From Pholis gunnellus (lineage: Eukaryota > Chordata > Actinopteri > Perciformes > Pholidae), in assembly GCA_910591455.2 (NCBI GenBank), contig OU342817.1, positions 10,221,915 through 10,285,914 of the forward strand: a stretch of 64,000 nucleotides of DNA, read 5' to 3'. Shown here piece after piece: positions 10,146 to 21,967 of the stretch. Position 1 is the stretch's first letter. The number at the start of each line of letters is the position of its first letter. The notes under the pieces are model-generated. The model saw only the letters and a program-made list of their open reading frames with translations. It was not told the DNA's origin and ran no database searches. The translations under genes were made by a program, and so were the position numbers.

Positions 10146-13100
10146 CACATATACATGCACTGTGTATCAACATGTGCACACACAAGGTAACCAAGAGGAG
10201 CATACTCCAAGTTATACATGGAGACACGGGACAACCAGGGTCTCCACATGTGTCCATGTCTTTCTTGTAATTGTCACATGGTCGTATTGTGCTCATCATG
10301 CCCTCTGTACTCCTCATGTCCTCGCTGCCAGAGAGTCCCCCTCTGTGATTCTCCGACATAAAGTGAGTAGAGGCGGGGATAGAGGTGGGACCACAGCAGA
10401 TGTATTTGCTGTAGTCTGCATCTGTCCAAAGCATCTTGATGCTGGAGAAAGAGAACCTTGGTGCAGTAAACATATTTCAAAGGGGCAGTAGGAGATCCAT
10501 GTGTGCAAATAGTTAATTAGAGGTATAAAGAAGTGAAGTGGGAAACATTATGGAAGTTAAAGTCACATCTATTTTCCACATAGACAATGTTTGGTGATTT
10601 GCAGTTTTTTCCAAATGAAACAGAAGTATTTCCTACAGCTCCGATTTGTATTTGATTGGTTCCTTCTACATAGCAATAGTATTGTAGTATTATAGTGCAG
10701 TATTTAGAACCATCCTTCATACCGAACGAAAAGAAACAACAACCTTCTCGTTTTTAATAACTCTATTCTATCAAGCCTGTAGCAAAGTTTCTATTGCAGC
10801 AAAATGACGTGTTTCTTGTTCTGGAAATTTTTAAGGCTGAGTTTCAAACTCATTCTAACTTGGCAATGGCAATGCTTAATTGTGGTTCCAACCTTTCTGA
10901 CTTTTCTCGTCTTTATAGGTCCCTCGGTGGGGGTTGGCAGGCTGGTGTTGCTGCAGGGCGGAGGGGGTAGTTCTGACTTGTGAGGTCAAGGGTTGCAAGG
11001 CATACTTTATTGCATGATGACTGAGAGGGGGATTAGATGAGTAAGATATCACTCTGTTTTCTGGTCACGGCTGAGCGAGGTTAACTCACAGTGGCCCTGA
11101 GGCCTGGGCTCAGAGGAAAGGGGGGGTGAGAGAGGGTATCGCGAGGGCAGGGGTGGCTCAGGGGACTATTGGGCTGATTTCTGATAGCCGCAGAGCGGTT
11201 TGGCCTTCCCGTTGTACGGCAAATGCTCACACAGGAAATTAGAGGTCTGGGCTTCCCTTTTTCACACGAGCTCCTCTTGCACAGAGCCTCTTTCTTTTAT
11301 TTTTGCAGATCCGTTTGACACTTAACAATGCACAAAAGTCTATTTTGACAGAATTAGCATATGCTGTTTCATGAGAATTTATAGACTAAAAAATTCATCT
11401 CTGTGGAGCTATTTTCCAGCAATTTTTTTTGTGTTCAACATGGGCGTCTGCAAAACCTTTGTCCTGCTCTATACAGCTCGAACTACACATGGCGGAGCAC
11501 ATTTATTTGTCTAGGGACGTCTGCACCCATAACACATTTACTGTTTAAAGTTCAGGACATATAAATGACTATCATCCCTCTTCATATCTATGCTTGCAAA
11601 GGCCACTCTGAAGATGTGGGGCCCATGCAGTCAGAGATCATGGCTTAAACAGATTGAGGCTGTTCTCTTGTGTCAGATATGATATAGCCGCTTGGTGCCT
11701 AATGGGCCTGGAAAAAGAGGTAAACATGTCCTCGACCCTGTGAATTCCATTACATAAAGAAGTTGATTTGCAACTCTGAGTACACTAACAGCAAAGATGA
11801 AACTGGGCTTACCAGATAAGCTCTAAAGCCTGAAAAGTCAAGGCCACAGAATTCACTGAAGAAAAACTCGGACAAATAAACAAACTGCAGGGCTTTTAAA
11901 TCTTTGCTGTAACATAACATTAACATGTTTGAGTGTATTATCAGATAATCGACAAATGACCGCAAAGTGTTCTCACTTAGACCGTAAGATACAATCAACA
12001 CCCAGGATGAATGTAACTTGGTATCCAGGCGTTAAAGCAGGAAGAAAAATAAACCCAGAGAGTAATTGCTGATATGTTCCTAATGTGCCCCCTCACCCTT
12101 ACCTCCCCTTCTCTGTACCCCCTGCTGATAGGCCACCCCTGATGGCTGTCACACCTGGTGTTGAAGACGGTAGGGTGTATTTTATCTGCTCAGGGCCCAT
12201 TGGGGGGCTATTCGTCTTCCTCCAGACTGGTGTTGGGAGGTCAGGGACAATCCCTCTGTTTATCCCCCTGTCCGTCAACGCTGCACACATCCCTGGAGTT
12301 TCTCCCGCATCTCCCCCGAGAAAGTGAGGCACACTTGCGCCGCTGGGCTGGAATGTTGAATTAGGGCAATCGAGGTGCTTGACAATAAATTCAACGAGAA
12401 AGGAATGATGTTTTAAAACATATTTAATGCCCACACAGCTGAAACTTAGGTATACTGCATAAATGCAATTTATGACTCAAGCATAACCTTAAAAAAATAT
12501 ATGTCTTGACACAGTGTCTGGGTGAGAAAAGGTTTCAACCAAAATTACTTTGAACATGCTTGTATTTGTGTTTGCTTTTGCTGCTCTCCTGCAAAGCAGT
12601 TAACTTGGCATTGTTTAGATGTGGAGTGTGCCCAGTGGCCGGTAAGAGCACTGTTTATCTGCTCTTGCGTTGCACTACTGCTTCTGCCTGCACACGTGTG
12701 TCTGGGATTCTTGGATCGGTCCCCTGGGCCGACAGACCACACATGTGGAGAACGTGAACTCAGCCCACGTACCAGTTCCTCAAAGACAAAAATAAAAGGA
12801 AATACAAGAAATTGTTGTAAACAGTAGACAATGAAACAAGCTCTTAGAAAAAAAAGAATGTTTGGACACACAAATATATATCTAAAATCATGCCTTAATC
12901 ACAGCATACAATTGATGTTTGGATGCACACAGTTGTTAGAATGACAATAAATTGTCTGCATTTCAAGTTACATCACTCAGAGATGAGGTAATGTCTTCCT
13001 TCAGCCATTTTCAGCAGTTCATCAAGCTATGGAGCCAAATATTTCTCTCCCAGTGAACCTTTTCCAGTAACATAAAATAAAACCAACAAGTGCCAGATTG

Positions 13101-14074
13101 ATTGGGCATTAATTAAATAATATTTGATTTATTTTGTTTTCAAGAGGAACGGATATCTTTTAAAATGAGAAAGAGCGCAAGAGTGGAGACGGAGCCAAAC
13201 GGATGGAGGGAAAGAGAAAATGAGTTAAATAGAGGAGGGAGGAGTGTGTGAGCGAAGAAGTTGAAATTTGACTCACAAGCTTGCACTCTTGCCTCTCTCT
13301 CTGGGACTCCTCTACTTGGCTTCGACTTAATTGCGTACCCGATATAAACAACGGGGTTAGTGTGAGAGCAGACCAGCAGCTGAGGGGCTCAAGCAGAGGG
13401 CCAGACTGGGGATTGAGTTCAGAGGGGAAGGACTTAACGCAGAAACTGATATAAAATATGCAAGACAGCGAAAAGGAGAGAGACATGGACAGAGGATTAA
13501 AGATAGAAGGGAAGAAATGATAACTTCTAAGACAGGGTCCATTGGGGGGCTCTGTCTAAGACAGCAGAGATGGCAAAATTAGAAGTCGAGACAGAAATGT
13601 GCCAGCTTCAGCATTTCACATCTCACTATATTTTGCATCAAAGTCAGCTTGACCGGCGTATCAAGTGGTAATGCCAGAACCAGGGCATCAGACAGTAGCC
13701 CTTCTGGCTCCATCGCAGTCAAAGCTGCCTCTCTGAACATCTCTTTCACAGATGCTCCCCTCTGATCGATTAGTTCCAGCCCTCTCAAACAGACAGCTAG
13801 GGATTGGATTCCATTATAAGTGATCCCTGCTCAGTCCTAAGCCCACCAGTCCCAGGCAGATGCTGTTGAGGTGTACCTCTGGATTAAGCTCCTAAACTAA
13901 CAAAATAACTGAGGTAAGGGCCACATACAGTTTGCTTGACAGTAGCAGCCCAAAATACCTGTGGCTGATACTATTTCTGGATGGTACAGATGTTGGAACC
14001 ACTACTGAAGTAAAATTACTGCACGGCAAAAAAAAATACATTTGATAAGCTTTTCTTTCTTTGCAAGCTTTGGT
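10146..14074. other. Unique non-coding stretch, 3.9 kb
   Basis: No gene is recognised. The stretch 11090-11310 is G-rich, with five runs of three or more G between 11121 and 11164, and ends in an acceptor-like T-rich tract (TTTTATTTTTGCAG, ending at 11309) that has no matching donor. The segment 13155-13260 is strongly purine-rich. Opposed overlapping frames at 10096-10491 and 12545-12871 are chance frames. No repeat family was identified. Confidence 0.5.
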
Positions 14075-14295
14075 TTGCAGGAATAGTTCAGCTTTTTGGG
14101 GAATATGTTAGTGAGCTTTTAAGGGGTAGGAGGATTTGGGTAACTTTGGACATAGTTGGGCTAGCTATTTCCCCCTGTTTACACTCTTTGTGCTATGCTA
14201 ATGGCTGACGGAACTAGCTTCGTAATGTACAGAGAAACTCTTGACAAGAAAGCGAAGGAGCGCAAATCCCAAAAATATCTATTTTATAAACTTTT
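14075..14295. mobile_element. Short palindromic MITE-like teleost repeat copy
   Basis: The left end reads GGAATAGTTCAGCTTTTTGG and GGAATATGTTAGTGAGCTTT, matching the start of a repeat abundant in percomorph fish. From about 14150 the same family continues in reverse complement: read on the minus strand it gives CATTAGCATAGCACAAAGA, GTAAACAGGGGGAAATAGCT and, at the far end, ATTTTTGGGATTTGCGCTCC. So a left end and a right arm are joined without the middle. Related copies lie at 39745-40335 and 53818-53935. Confidence 0.75.
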
Positions 14296-14639
14296 CTTTT
14301 AAGTGCTTTTTGGCAACATTGCCAAACCTATAGTTTTTCCAGTAAAATGTGGTTTCTGAGCACCTTGTCCACATACTCTGAGCGTAGCAGCCTATTTATA
14401 ACATACGACCAAGCCCCCAGGAAGAGCACTGGGCTTTGAGGAAAATGTTGCTTAGAGGCCCAAGCGTGGAATTACAACTTGTTGCCATTGGGCCCAATAG
14501 ACTTTCATTTGGAAAAAGACTTCTGCTAATATTTTTAGGTAAATCAACTTCCCATCACAAACACTTGTATAGCTTTATATAAATGATTAATTATTAGCCA
14601 ACAGCTACATTTACACTATATACATCTGTTTTTAAATCA

Positions 14640-14640
<1 letters not shown>
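14296..14640. other. Unclassified, possibly repeat-derived stretch
   Basis: The sequence GAATTACAACTTGTTGCCAT followed by TGGGCCCAATAGACTTTCAT resembles text I associate with interspersed fish repeats, but I cannot name a family. No coding potential is seen. Confidence 0.35.

Positions 14641-14716
<76 letters not shown>
14641..14716. repeat. (TA)n microsatellite, about 76 bp
   Basis: An uninterrupted TA run of about 38 units. It is self-complementary and able to extrude a cruciform, and it is a likely site of length error or polymorphism. Confidence 0.98.
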
Positions 14717-14722
<6 letters not shown>

Positions 14723-16227
14723 CAAACTCACCAAGCTTTCTGCCCGCCTACAAGTCGCTAAGAGGTACAGCAGCGTATGAACTGGTTGCTCCGTTAGCTG
14801 ACAACCAAACACAATACCCAAATCAATAAAAGTGAGCTGCAAAGCAGCAGTGTGTGCACAGGTAGCACTGTTAGTTTTTAGCCAAACACACTGTTATCCC
14901 CCCCACTCTGGAAGCTCAGTAGTGGATGGTGGGTCGGAGATGCACTCAGCTTTGTTATCATAGCGGCCCCTACCGTCCGTGAGCGTGTTAAAAGTAGTGA
15001 GTGAAGTGTACAGGCAGTCAGTGGCTTATAAAACAAGCAATAGTGTTTTAAGAATGTGCGAGTCAACCATGAGATGTCCTTGAGCATGCAGCCATAATTG
15101 GGCACCCAGACTATAATGCAGTTTGGTGCAGCAGAATAAGAGATTAGCTGTGGACAGACAGAGGTGCACGCTCACTCACTCACGAATGCACACGCATTCA
15201 ACCAATCGCATGATCCTCCTGGCAGAGATAATTACTACTATATTATACCATGAGTTTAAGTGGCCATAGAGATTTATCACCGGTTTATTTTTGTAATTTT
15301 CTGATGAACACTGTAGTTTTATTCTACTCATGGTTCTATACAAAGAGGGATATGAGAGTTCCCAGGAAACTGTTATTTGAAGTGGCGTACTATCCAGGCC
15401 ATCTTGTGCTCTGAAACTGGGGACAAATTGTGTCTTGGGCAGCTGCCAGGGTGTAAAATGCCCAATTTCAGTCCCAGCTATTTAGGCGGCAATCATCCAC
15501 AAGGTCAGGCCAGTCCCAGCACTTCATTTCTCATCTATTTTGTTTCCACCACTGACAACTAAATGATGGCTGACGTCGACTCCCATGATTTGCACATTTG
15601 CTGTAAAGTTGTAGCAGACATGAGTGTGTGTGTCCTGATGCCCGGACCACTTTGCTCATGTCCTGCAGGGGATAAAGGAGTAGGACAAACACATGTGACA
15701 TCATTCTGAAGCCACAGCTTATAGCCCGGACCAGGCTGTGATTTGTGTGTGACTGAGTCCACATTTAATTCAAAGATGTCAATGATTTGCAGAAGCATAT
15801 CTCCTTTTTTTCATCAAAGTTCCCATGAACTTTTTTTCCACATGTCATCTGGATGCCATCCTATCTGAAATTAGATAATCTTTCTACTCTGAGTATTTGC
15901 AGTATGTGCCAGTGTGCGTTATGGGTCAAAATACCCACGCATTTTCCAAAACAATAGTGCTATTACAGGCATAATCAAGTGGCCCATTAGCAACTCGGTG
16001 TGAAAACTTTGCAGCCCTGCAGCACTGGCTTTTAACTGATGCTGAAGTTGCAGTGCAGCTATAGACACACTGTACTGCATTCTGTAACAGAGCCATAATG
16101 TATCAAAGAGAGCACCATGAATAGCATAGAGTCTATGCAACTCAGAGGATATGATGCTGCGCTGCTGCATCTCTCTGAAGTTGACTTCAGGGAGAAGGGT
16201 GAAGAGGGGGATAATGACAGCAGCTTC
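14717..16227. other. Unique non-coding stretch, 1.5 kb
   Basis: No gene or known repeat is recognised. Open frames at 15531-15798 and 15919-16415 on the minus strand are of chance length; the longest runs into the CA repeat below. Confidence 0.55.
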
Positions 16228-16258
16228 CCACACACACACACACACACGCACACACACC
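16228..16258. repeat. (CA)n microsatellite, about 31 bp
   Basis: A CA run with one CG interruption near 16248. The Cys-Val repeats read on the minus strand are an artefact of it. Confidence 0.95.
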
Positions 16259-16345
16259 ATGGCTGAAAGGTTAGGCAGCTTAAGGTGTTCCCTGCTGAGT
16301 GTAAGATGAAAACAGATGCTTGTTTTTCCCTGATTGTGTAACCAG

Positions 16346-16403
16346 AAGCTTTTACATCCACTGGCAATCTTTCAAATACTATCAACCCAATCAGACAGAT
16401 ATG
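16346..16403 (+). other. Candidate exon (58 nt) with strong donor
   Basis: The segment follows TTTTTCCCTGATTGTGTAACCAG, a fair acceptor, and ends ATG before GTAAGTAG, a near-ideal donor. All three frames are open across it; one reads SFYIHWQSFKYYQPNQTDM. A candidate intron of 316 bp (16404-16719) runs to a very strong acceptor with a long pyrimidine tract. Joined to the next segment, two frames stay open for a short distance only (up to about 42 codons), so a non-coding transcript is as likely as a protein. Isolated splice-like pairs are frequent by chance. Confidence 0.25.
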
Positions 16404-16719
16404 GTAAGTAGTCATAATAAGTAGCAGTTAAGTGTTTTTACATTTCAATCAGAATGGAGTTTAGTTAGTTTAAGTGGTGATTGTACAGGTTTCTCTTTCT
16501 CTCCAGTGACAGTTTTACACAGGAGGTCATTTTTACACACTTAACATTTTGACACAAGTAAAATTGTCTTGAATTTCCAAGCTGTAGAAAAGATTGGTGG
16601 GAACTAGTGTTGTTTTCAACATTGTTTAAATTGTTGGTGATTGTATTTTTGAGATGACAGACTTTTTTTTTTCCTCCCCTCCGTCTTCACCTTTCCTACT
16701 TCCTTCCTTCCTTTTTCAG

Positions 16720-16791
16720 AGACTTTTGGCAGCATCTCCAGCCTTAAAGTCTGCTGACAGATGCTGTACCTCAACAGAAGTCAGGACATGA
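16720..16791 (+). other. Candidate downstream exon after a strong acceptor
   Basis: The acceptor ending at 16719 has an almost pure pyrimidine tract (ACTTCCTTCCTTCCTTTTTC then AG), the best in the window. In the frame continuing from the candidate exon at 16346-16403 the reading ends at a TGA at 16789-16791. The right end given here is that stop codon, not a mapped exon end. No domain or family is recognised. Confidence 0.22.
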
Positions 16792-19700
16792 TTACAAGCA
16801 ACCACCCACCAACCCTGTGGGTACTTAGCTGGAATAAACATTTAATGTGTGAAGACTTTAATGCTTGTCAACTGCCTTTAACAATTACCTGCTACAAAAT
16901 GGTGATAAGAGTCATTGAATGGAGTGTTCCATATGGCTTTTACTATCACTTGCAAGCAAATGAAAACATAAAATCACTTTGGTATGTAAACATGCAAACT
17001 TGCCTTAAAAACAGCTTGAATCTATGTGTGATTTTGTATTTCTTTAGTAATATTGCAAACCCTTGAAAAGATACCCCAAACCCACTTTCTGGGAGAGCAA
17101 TTATATCAGATTTGATTTCAAGTTTAAAGTAGAAATCTGTGCTATCTTTTATTTAGGCAAAACAAGCAGATATTTATAGTATTTTCCCACTGTGTAGTAG
17201 AATGTAATAATTCTGTCGACCAGAATTTTTGGGTCATGACACTTTTGTCGGTGCTATACTTTCCTTTCTAGTTGTATTACTTCAGTTGATTCCAAACACA
17301 TCTCCTCTTGTGCTTTAGTGGAGTTTTCTCAAAAGAACAAGGCTACCCAACATTCAACATTGAGAACAAACATTCAAAAATGTTTCCATGTACTGGACAC
17401 AATCTGAAAATTCAATGTACCATAGGATGTCAATCAATATCAAAAAAATGATACAATTAACATTCATAGTTCTAATGCACTACTATACTACAACTAGAAA
17501 TAAACCTAATTTATGTTTGCATTTAACAGAAAATTAAATGTGACTTGTGAAGTGCCGGACAATTGAAACAGTGTGTATGTATTATCAGGTTGGCAGTATG
17601 TGTTTTGTGTGTGTTCATGTTCTTCGTATGTTGAGTGTCTGGTCTTCATTAGTGGAGGGGGGGATAACAAGAGGTCACTCTCTGAATAATACTCCAGTCC
17701 ACAACATAAAACCCTGCGTGATTGTACAGCCAGGAGCCAGAGAGTGAACCTGTTTCACCTGTCTGTTTGTGCTCTGGCTTCACTCGCTGTTACAGCTTTT
17801 ACGACAAAACTCAAGACTGAAACACAATTTTGATGCCAAATGTTTTCACAGAAACACAAGACATCTGCTAATCAAATAAAAGTGTTCACTTTTACAGTTC
17901 GGCACTGTTGCGCAGGGAAGAAGAGTGAAAGAAGTTCAGTTTGTAATCTGTACACTGTGCCTCTGCTAGTAACCACTAGGGTGCAGATAGTCTAATTTTG
18001 TGAGTGAATTAATTAATTGGAGAATTAATTACTTCCTGAACCCATGAGGTGCTGATTCACTGTGGAGTAAAGAAAAATAGGGCAAATAGGACTTATTCAC
18101 CTTGGAGTTGCAACACTGGAAGTTACCTGGTCTATAAATACACAGATATCTGTCTGCAAATACTGCTTCATTATTTGCTTTATGGCTCGAGGATAAAACG
18201 TCCTGCGATGCCCAACGCCTGTTAATAGCACCGTTCTCCATTCTTAAGCTGTCAAAACTACAAGGGTGTCCTAAGCGGACTTACTGGACTAGAACCAGAG
18301 CTGATCAAAGCATATTTCAAATGATCAGAATTTGCTATATTAGGCCTGATTAAATGTTGATCCCTTAAAGTAATCGCATTGTGCTCTCACTTTGCCAGCT
18401 GTCATATCGCGCTATTAAAATATGCCCTTGATTGAATAAAAAAAAGAGTCCAGGTCACTGAAACGAAATCTGCACTGATGAGAATTGACAAATCTAGTCT
18501 TTTTTTATTAAATGTGTAATTCAAATTACAAATTGAAACAGTAATCAGCTTTTATTCTGTGCGGTTTTTTAATCATTTCTGGTCAGCTTTTATAATATCT
18601 TAATTATTTGTGATTGACAGTTTCAGGTTTATAAAAGAATTAATGAAGATTGTCAAACATTTGTCGAGTTTGGCTTACTTTACAGTTGATGTCTGCACCA
18701 TTCACCTTTTGTTAAGGATTAAGGAAACATAATATTGGATTGAGACATTGCAGATATTCAAATAAGTCTGCTCTTCATCAAAATATTCTAAGTTGAAATT
18801 TGAGCAGGTGGGGGTCGTGTGCGTTTTCATACAGGACAGAAAGTGGGAAAAGCCAAAAATATCAACACCTGGTAAAGTGCTCGATGGCTCACTGTATTGA
18901 TCTTACAACTATAAAACATCTGTACATCGTGGTCATTCAGTGCAGTAGGACTGTAAAAACCTCACTTAATCCACCTTTAAATCACATTTTTTCAACAGCT
19001 GAGCCCTGACATTATTTTGGACCTTTGAATTATTTCATTACTCCCTGAATTATGATATCTTTGCAAAGATATGAACGGCTCTTTAAATATTTTGACTTAG
19101 TGATCAGCCATGATAATGACATTGTTTCCTTCTGAAAAGTTAAATATAACAGATTAAAGATATAGATAAGCATGGTAGCTGTTTAAAAACTGTATTTTAC
19201 ACACATTTTAAAGGATTTCAATTATAACATTAATGCTTCAGCAGATGTACAAACCAAATGTGTCTTGAAACATTTGAGTGTGTGTATCTTACAATCTTAC
19301 GCCAAAAAAGTCCTGATTCCCAGTGTGTAATGGTTTACCCAGAACGACTCTCAGGTACACTCACTTTGACACTGAGAGAGCAGCTACTCATTGGCCATCA
19401 TGGTCAGACAGTAGCATAAAGTCACCCCATTAAAAGAAAGCTAAATATTGACAGAGGCTTGGCAGACTGGAAGTCAAAATGTAACATGTGTAAGCTGCAT
19501 CATTTTAAAGTAGCTTTGAAAGCTTAAGAAGCTATTTGTAATTCTATTATTTTGCAATCAGGCTTTGAAAAATCACTCTCATCCTGCTTTCTTCTCCTTT
19601 CTGCCTCTTTAATATCACAGATGACTTGAAAACAGTTGATCCTCATCTCGGGTTGATTATTTAGCTATGCCTTCACTCAGCACTCCGCCTCTCTTCCCCT

Positions 19701-20609
19701 CGCTGACCACCTCCTTTCCCCAAAAGACCACTGTTCTCTGGTCAGATTTACTGCAAAATGTGTGTGTTCCACCGTATTTGTGAAATTCCCCAAGTGTCGA
19801 CCTCCAGCCCTCCTATGCAGGGCTTTGAACCTGCCCGCTAGTATCGAGAGCGCACATAAATCCAGCACACCCGATGCAGAGGAGTCGACTGTCTTTACAT
19901 AGGAGCCTAATTGCTGAACTTTGCCACGACCTAGTTTGCCGAGCTGAATGATTTGTCAAAATTCCTCTCCCTTGGTAATAAATTACCAGCCAGCTTGGCC
20001 AGCCAGTTAACATTTTAAATAAAAATGTGTCCCATTCGGATTCCGTTGGTTGGTAACAACATCTTTCTCATTTTAAAGGTTTAAGGCAAGGTTGCTTGAC
20101 AACTAAGGAATGTTTTGACATTTTAGACCCTCCCCATTAATACCATAATGAACTGGCAGCACAGAGCTGTCAAGAAACACAACTCTAAATCTGATATCCG
20201 TCTTCGTCACACTCTGAAAATATATAACATGCATTACATGGTCAGAAAAGTGGACATTTTTGTGCAAATTAAATTACATCTGGAACATTTTGTTGTGATG
20301 AGTTTGATGACCACCTAGTGTGTGCGGGTATGAATTAAGCTGTTCTGGAGAATTGTGGGAAAAAGTGAGCGTGCCGTCCCATCAGAAGCCAAAGTGAGTG
20401 TTTATTTTGACTTGGAGTTCACTTTGCACTTGGACTGACCCGCCACTAAACTGACTTAGCTCAGTAACAGTGTGCTGGCTCTCTCTCGCTGTTCTTTTTT
20501 GCTCATTTCCATTTTGTCGATCCTTACTCAGTCAGCTTCTTAAGCCTGTCTATGAATTTTCATATTCCCCCTTTATTGCACTGGCAGAGCACATGGTGTA
20601 GTTGGTTTG
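16792..20609. other. Unique non-coding stretch, 3.8 kb
   Basis: No gene or named repeat is recognised. There is a dense cluster of TAATTA-type homeodomain cores at 18007-18032 and a one-mismatch CTCF-like site at 17973-17984. The part 19560-20010 is complex and moderately GC-rich, with the texture of conserved non-coding DNA. Open frames (for example 16761-17066, 101 codons) have no recognisable product. Confidence 0.5.
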
Positions 20610-21266
20610 TATGTTTATTTGCTGCTACTTCTACTCCACTTGCTACAATTCAGACGGAAATTTACGTATTTACTCCACTACATTTACTGCTGTAGTTACC
20701 AAAATATTTTACACACAAAACCCATGATCGACGGATAAAATGTGATTCATTGTTACAGAATAAACTACCCAAGAGTATATAAAGTAGTTCAAATTAGAAC
20801 AATCCCCACAGCAATAAAATTAGAGGATCTCCAATGATTTACATAATAATCAGATTCGTAAAGACAGAGTAACATTTAGCCTGTAAAATCAGTTAAACTA
20901 CAAATCTAATTCTGGTTGCATTAAAGGAAACATGGGAACCAGATCTGTCCATTTTTGGGGCTAAAAGTCAGGATGTCTCGGCCAATGCGGCTTCAATTTG
21001 ATGATTCTTTTACAAATTTGCATCATACAAATGAAAGTGCAGTGTTCAAACACTTGAGTAAACCCCTTTAACATCCTGTTGGATGCATTGTTAATAACAA
21101 TCCATAAAACTCTGCAAGGAGCCATTCAGCATGATCAGTATTTTTACTTCGATACTTTAGTTACATTTACTTCTGTAATTCTACTGAGGTAAATTATGAA
21201 TCCAGGACTTCCACTTGTATTACTTTGACTTTTTAAAGCTCTCAATTCCCTCATCCACCACTGCAA
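20610..21266 (+). mobile_element. Teleost interspersed repeat (TACTTCTACTCCAC family), about 650 bp
   Basis: Near the start it reads GCTACTTCTACTCCACTTGC and TATTTACTCCACTACATTTA; then ATGATCGACGGATAAAATGT, TAAACTACCCAAGAGTATAT and AAAGTAGTTCAAATTAG; near the end CAGTATTTTTACTTCGATAC, TCCAGGACTTCCACTTGTAT and CATCCACCACTG. These blocks in this order match a repeat I know as very abundant in percomorph fish. The middle (about 20940-21110) is unfamiliar and may be diverged or inserted. I do not assign a formal family name. Confidence 0.75.
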
Positions 21267-21940
21267 ATAAACTTCTGTTTTCAAAAAAGTTACATCTTAT
21301 TTACACAAACAGGAAATAATCATTTTCAGTTGACGCTGCCAGTTGTACGATTTTGTACTAACTGACCTTTCTTACATTGTGACAGTATTTGAATCACTGT
21401 GATATTTATACACAAAAATATTCTATTAGACAAAACTAATAATGTGTAAAATGCTAATTATAACGCATGAGTCACAATATGTAGATCTAACATCTCATAC
21501 ATGTTTGGCTTTTAAACTCTTATGCCCTGAGTATCTCTGCCGGGCTTATCCACAGGGTTTTCAGGTTTTCCAGCCACATCAAAACTGGGAGCCAAGATTC
21601 TTCACCCCGAGTTCCTCATGAGTGAGGCACTTTGTGCTCGGGGCTCAAAATAGCATGCAGCTCTCAATTATTGGGTAAGGAGCAAACACAGGTGTGGAAT
21701 CCCAACCACCATCACTGGTGCCCCCGCCACAGAATAAAGCCACTCTTGTCCCAAAAAGCCTGACTAGGAAGGCCAGATCCATGCCAGGCTTTGAACTGCA
21801 AAGACCACTTGGCCTGTTTGGTGCCAGTGCTAAAAGGGACCTTTTAAAAAGGTGTGGAAATGAAACGCCCCACATCAATCATGCATTTCCACTTCTGAAT
21901 TATTCAGCCTTCAGTGCTGCCTGCTGACTCTTGTTCCCCT
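21267..21940. other. Unique stretch with regulatory-like block
   Basis: No gene is seen. From about 21590 to 21920 the sequence is complex and of medium GC content with opposed overlapping frames (21645-21878 and 21694-21927) that have no recognisable product. The texture suggests conserved non-coding DNA; this is an inference from one sequence. Confidence 0.45.
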
Positions 21941-21967
21941 CTGTGTGTGTGTGTGTGTGTTTGTGTG
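21941..21967. repeat. (GT)n microsatellite, about 27 bp
   Basis: TG run with one interruption near its end. Confidence 0.95.

Noticed and set aside
10007..10473. Frames with Arg-Glu or Ser-Leu repeats
   Set aside because: They are translations of the TC microsatellite at 10106-10132; the rest has no recognisable product.
17973..17984. Second CTCF-like site CCACTAGGGTGC
   Set aside because: It has one mismatch at a strongly preferred G, so it is not called as a feature.
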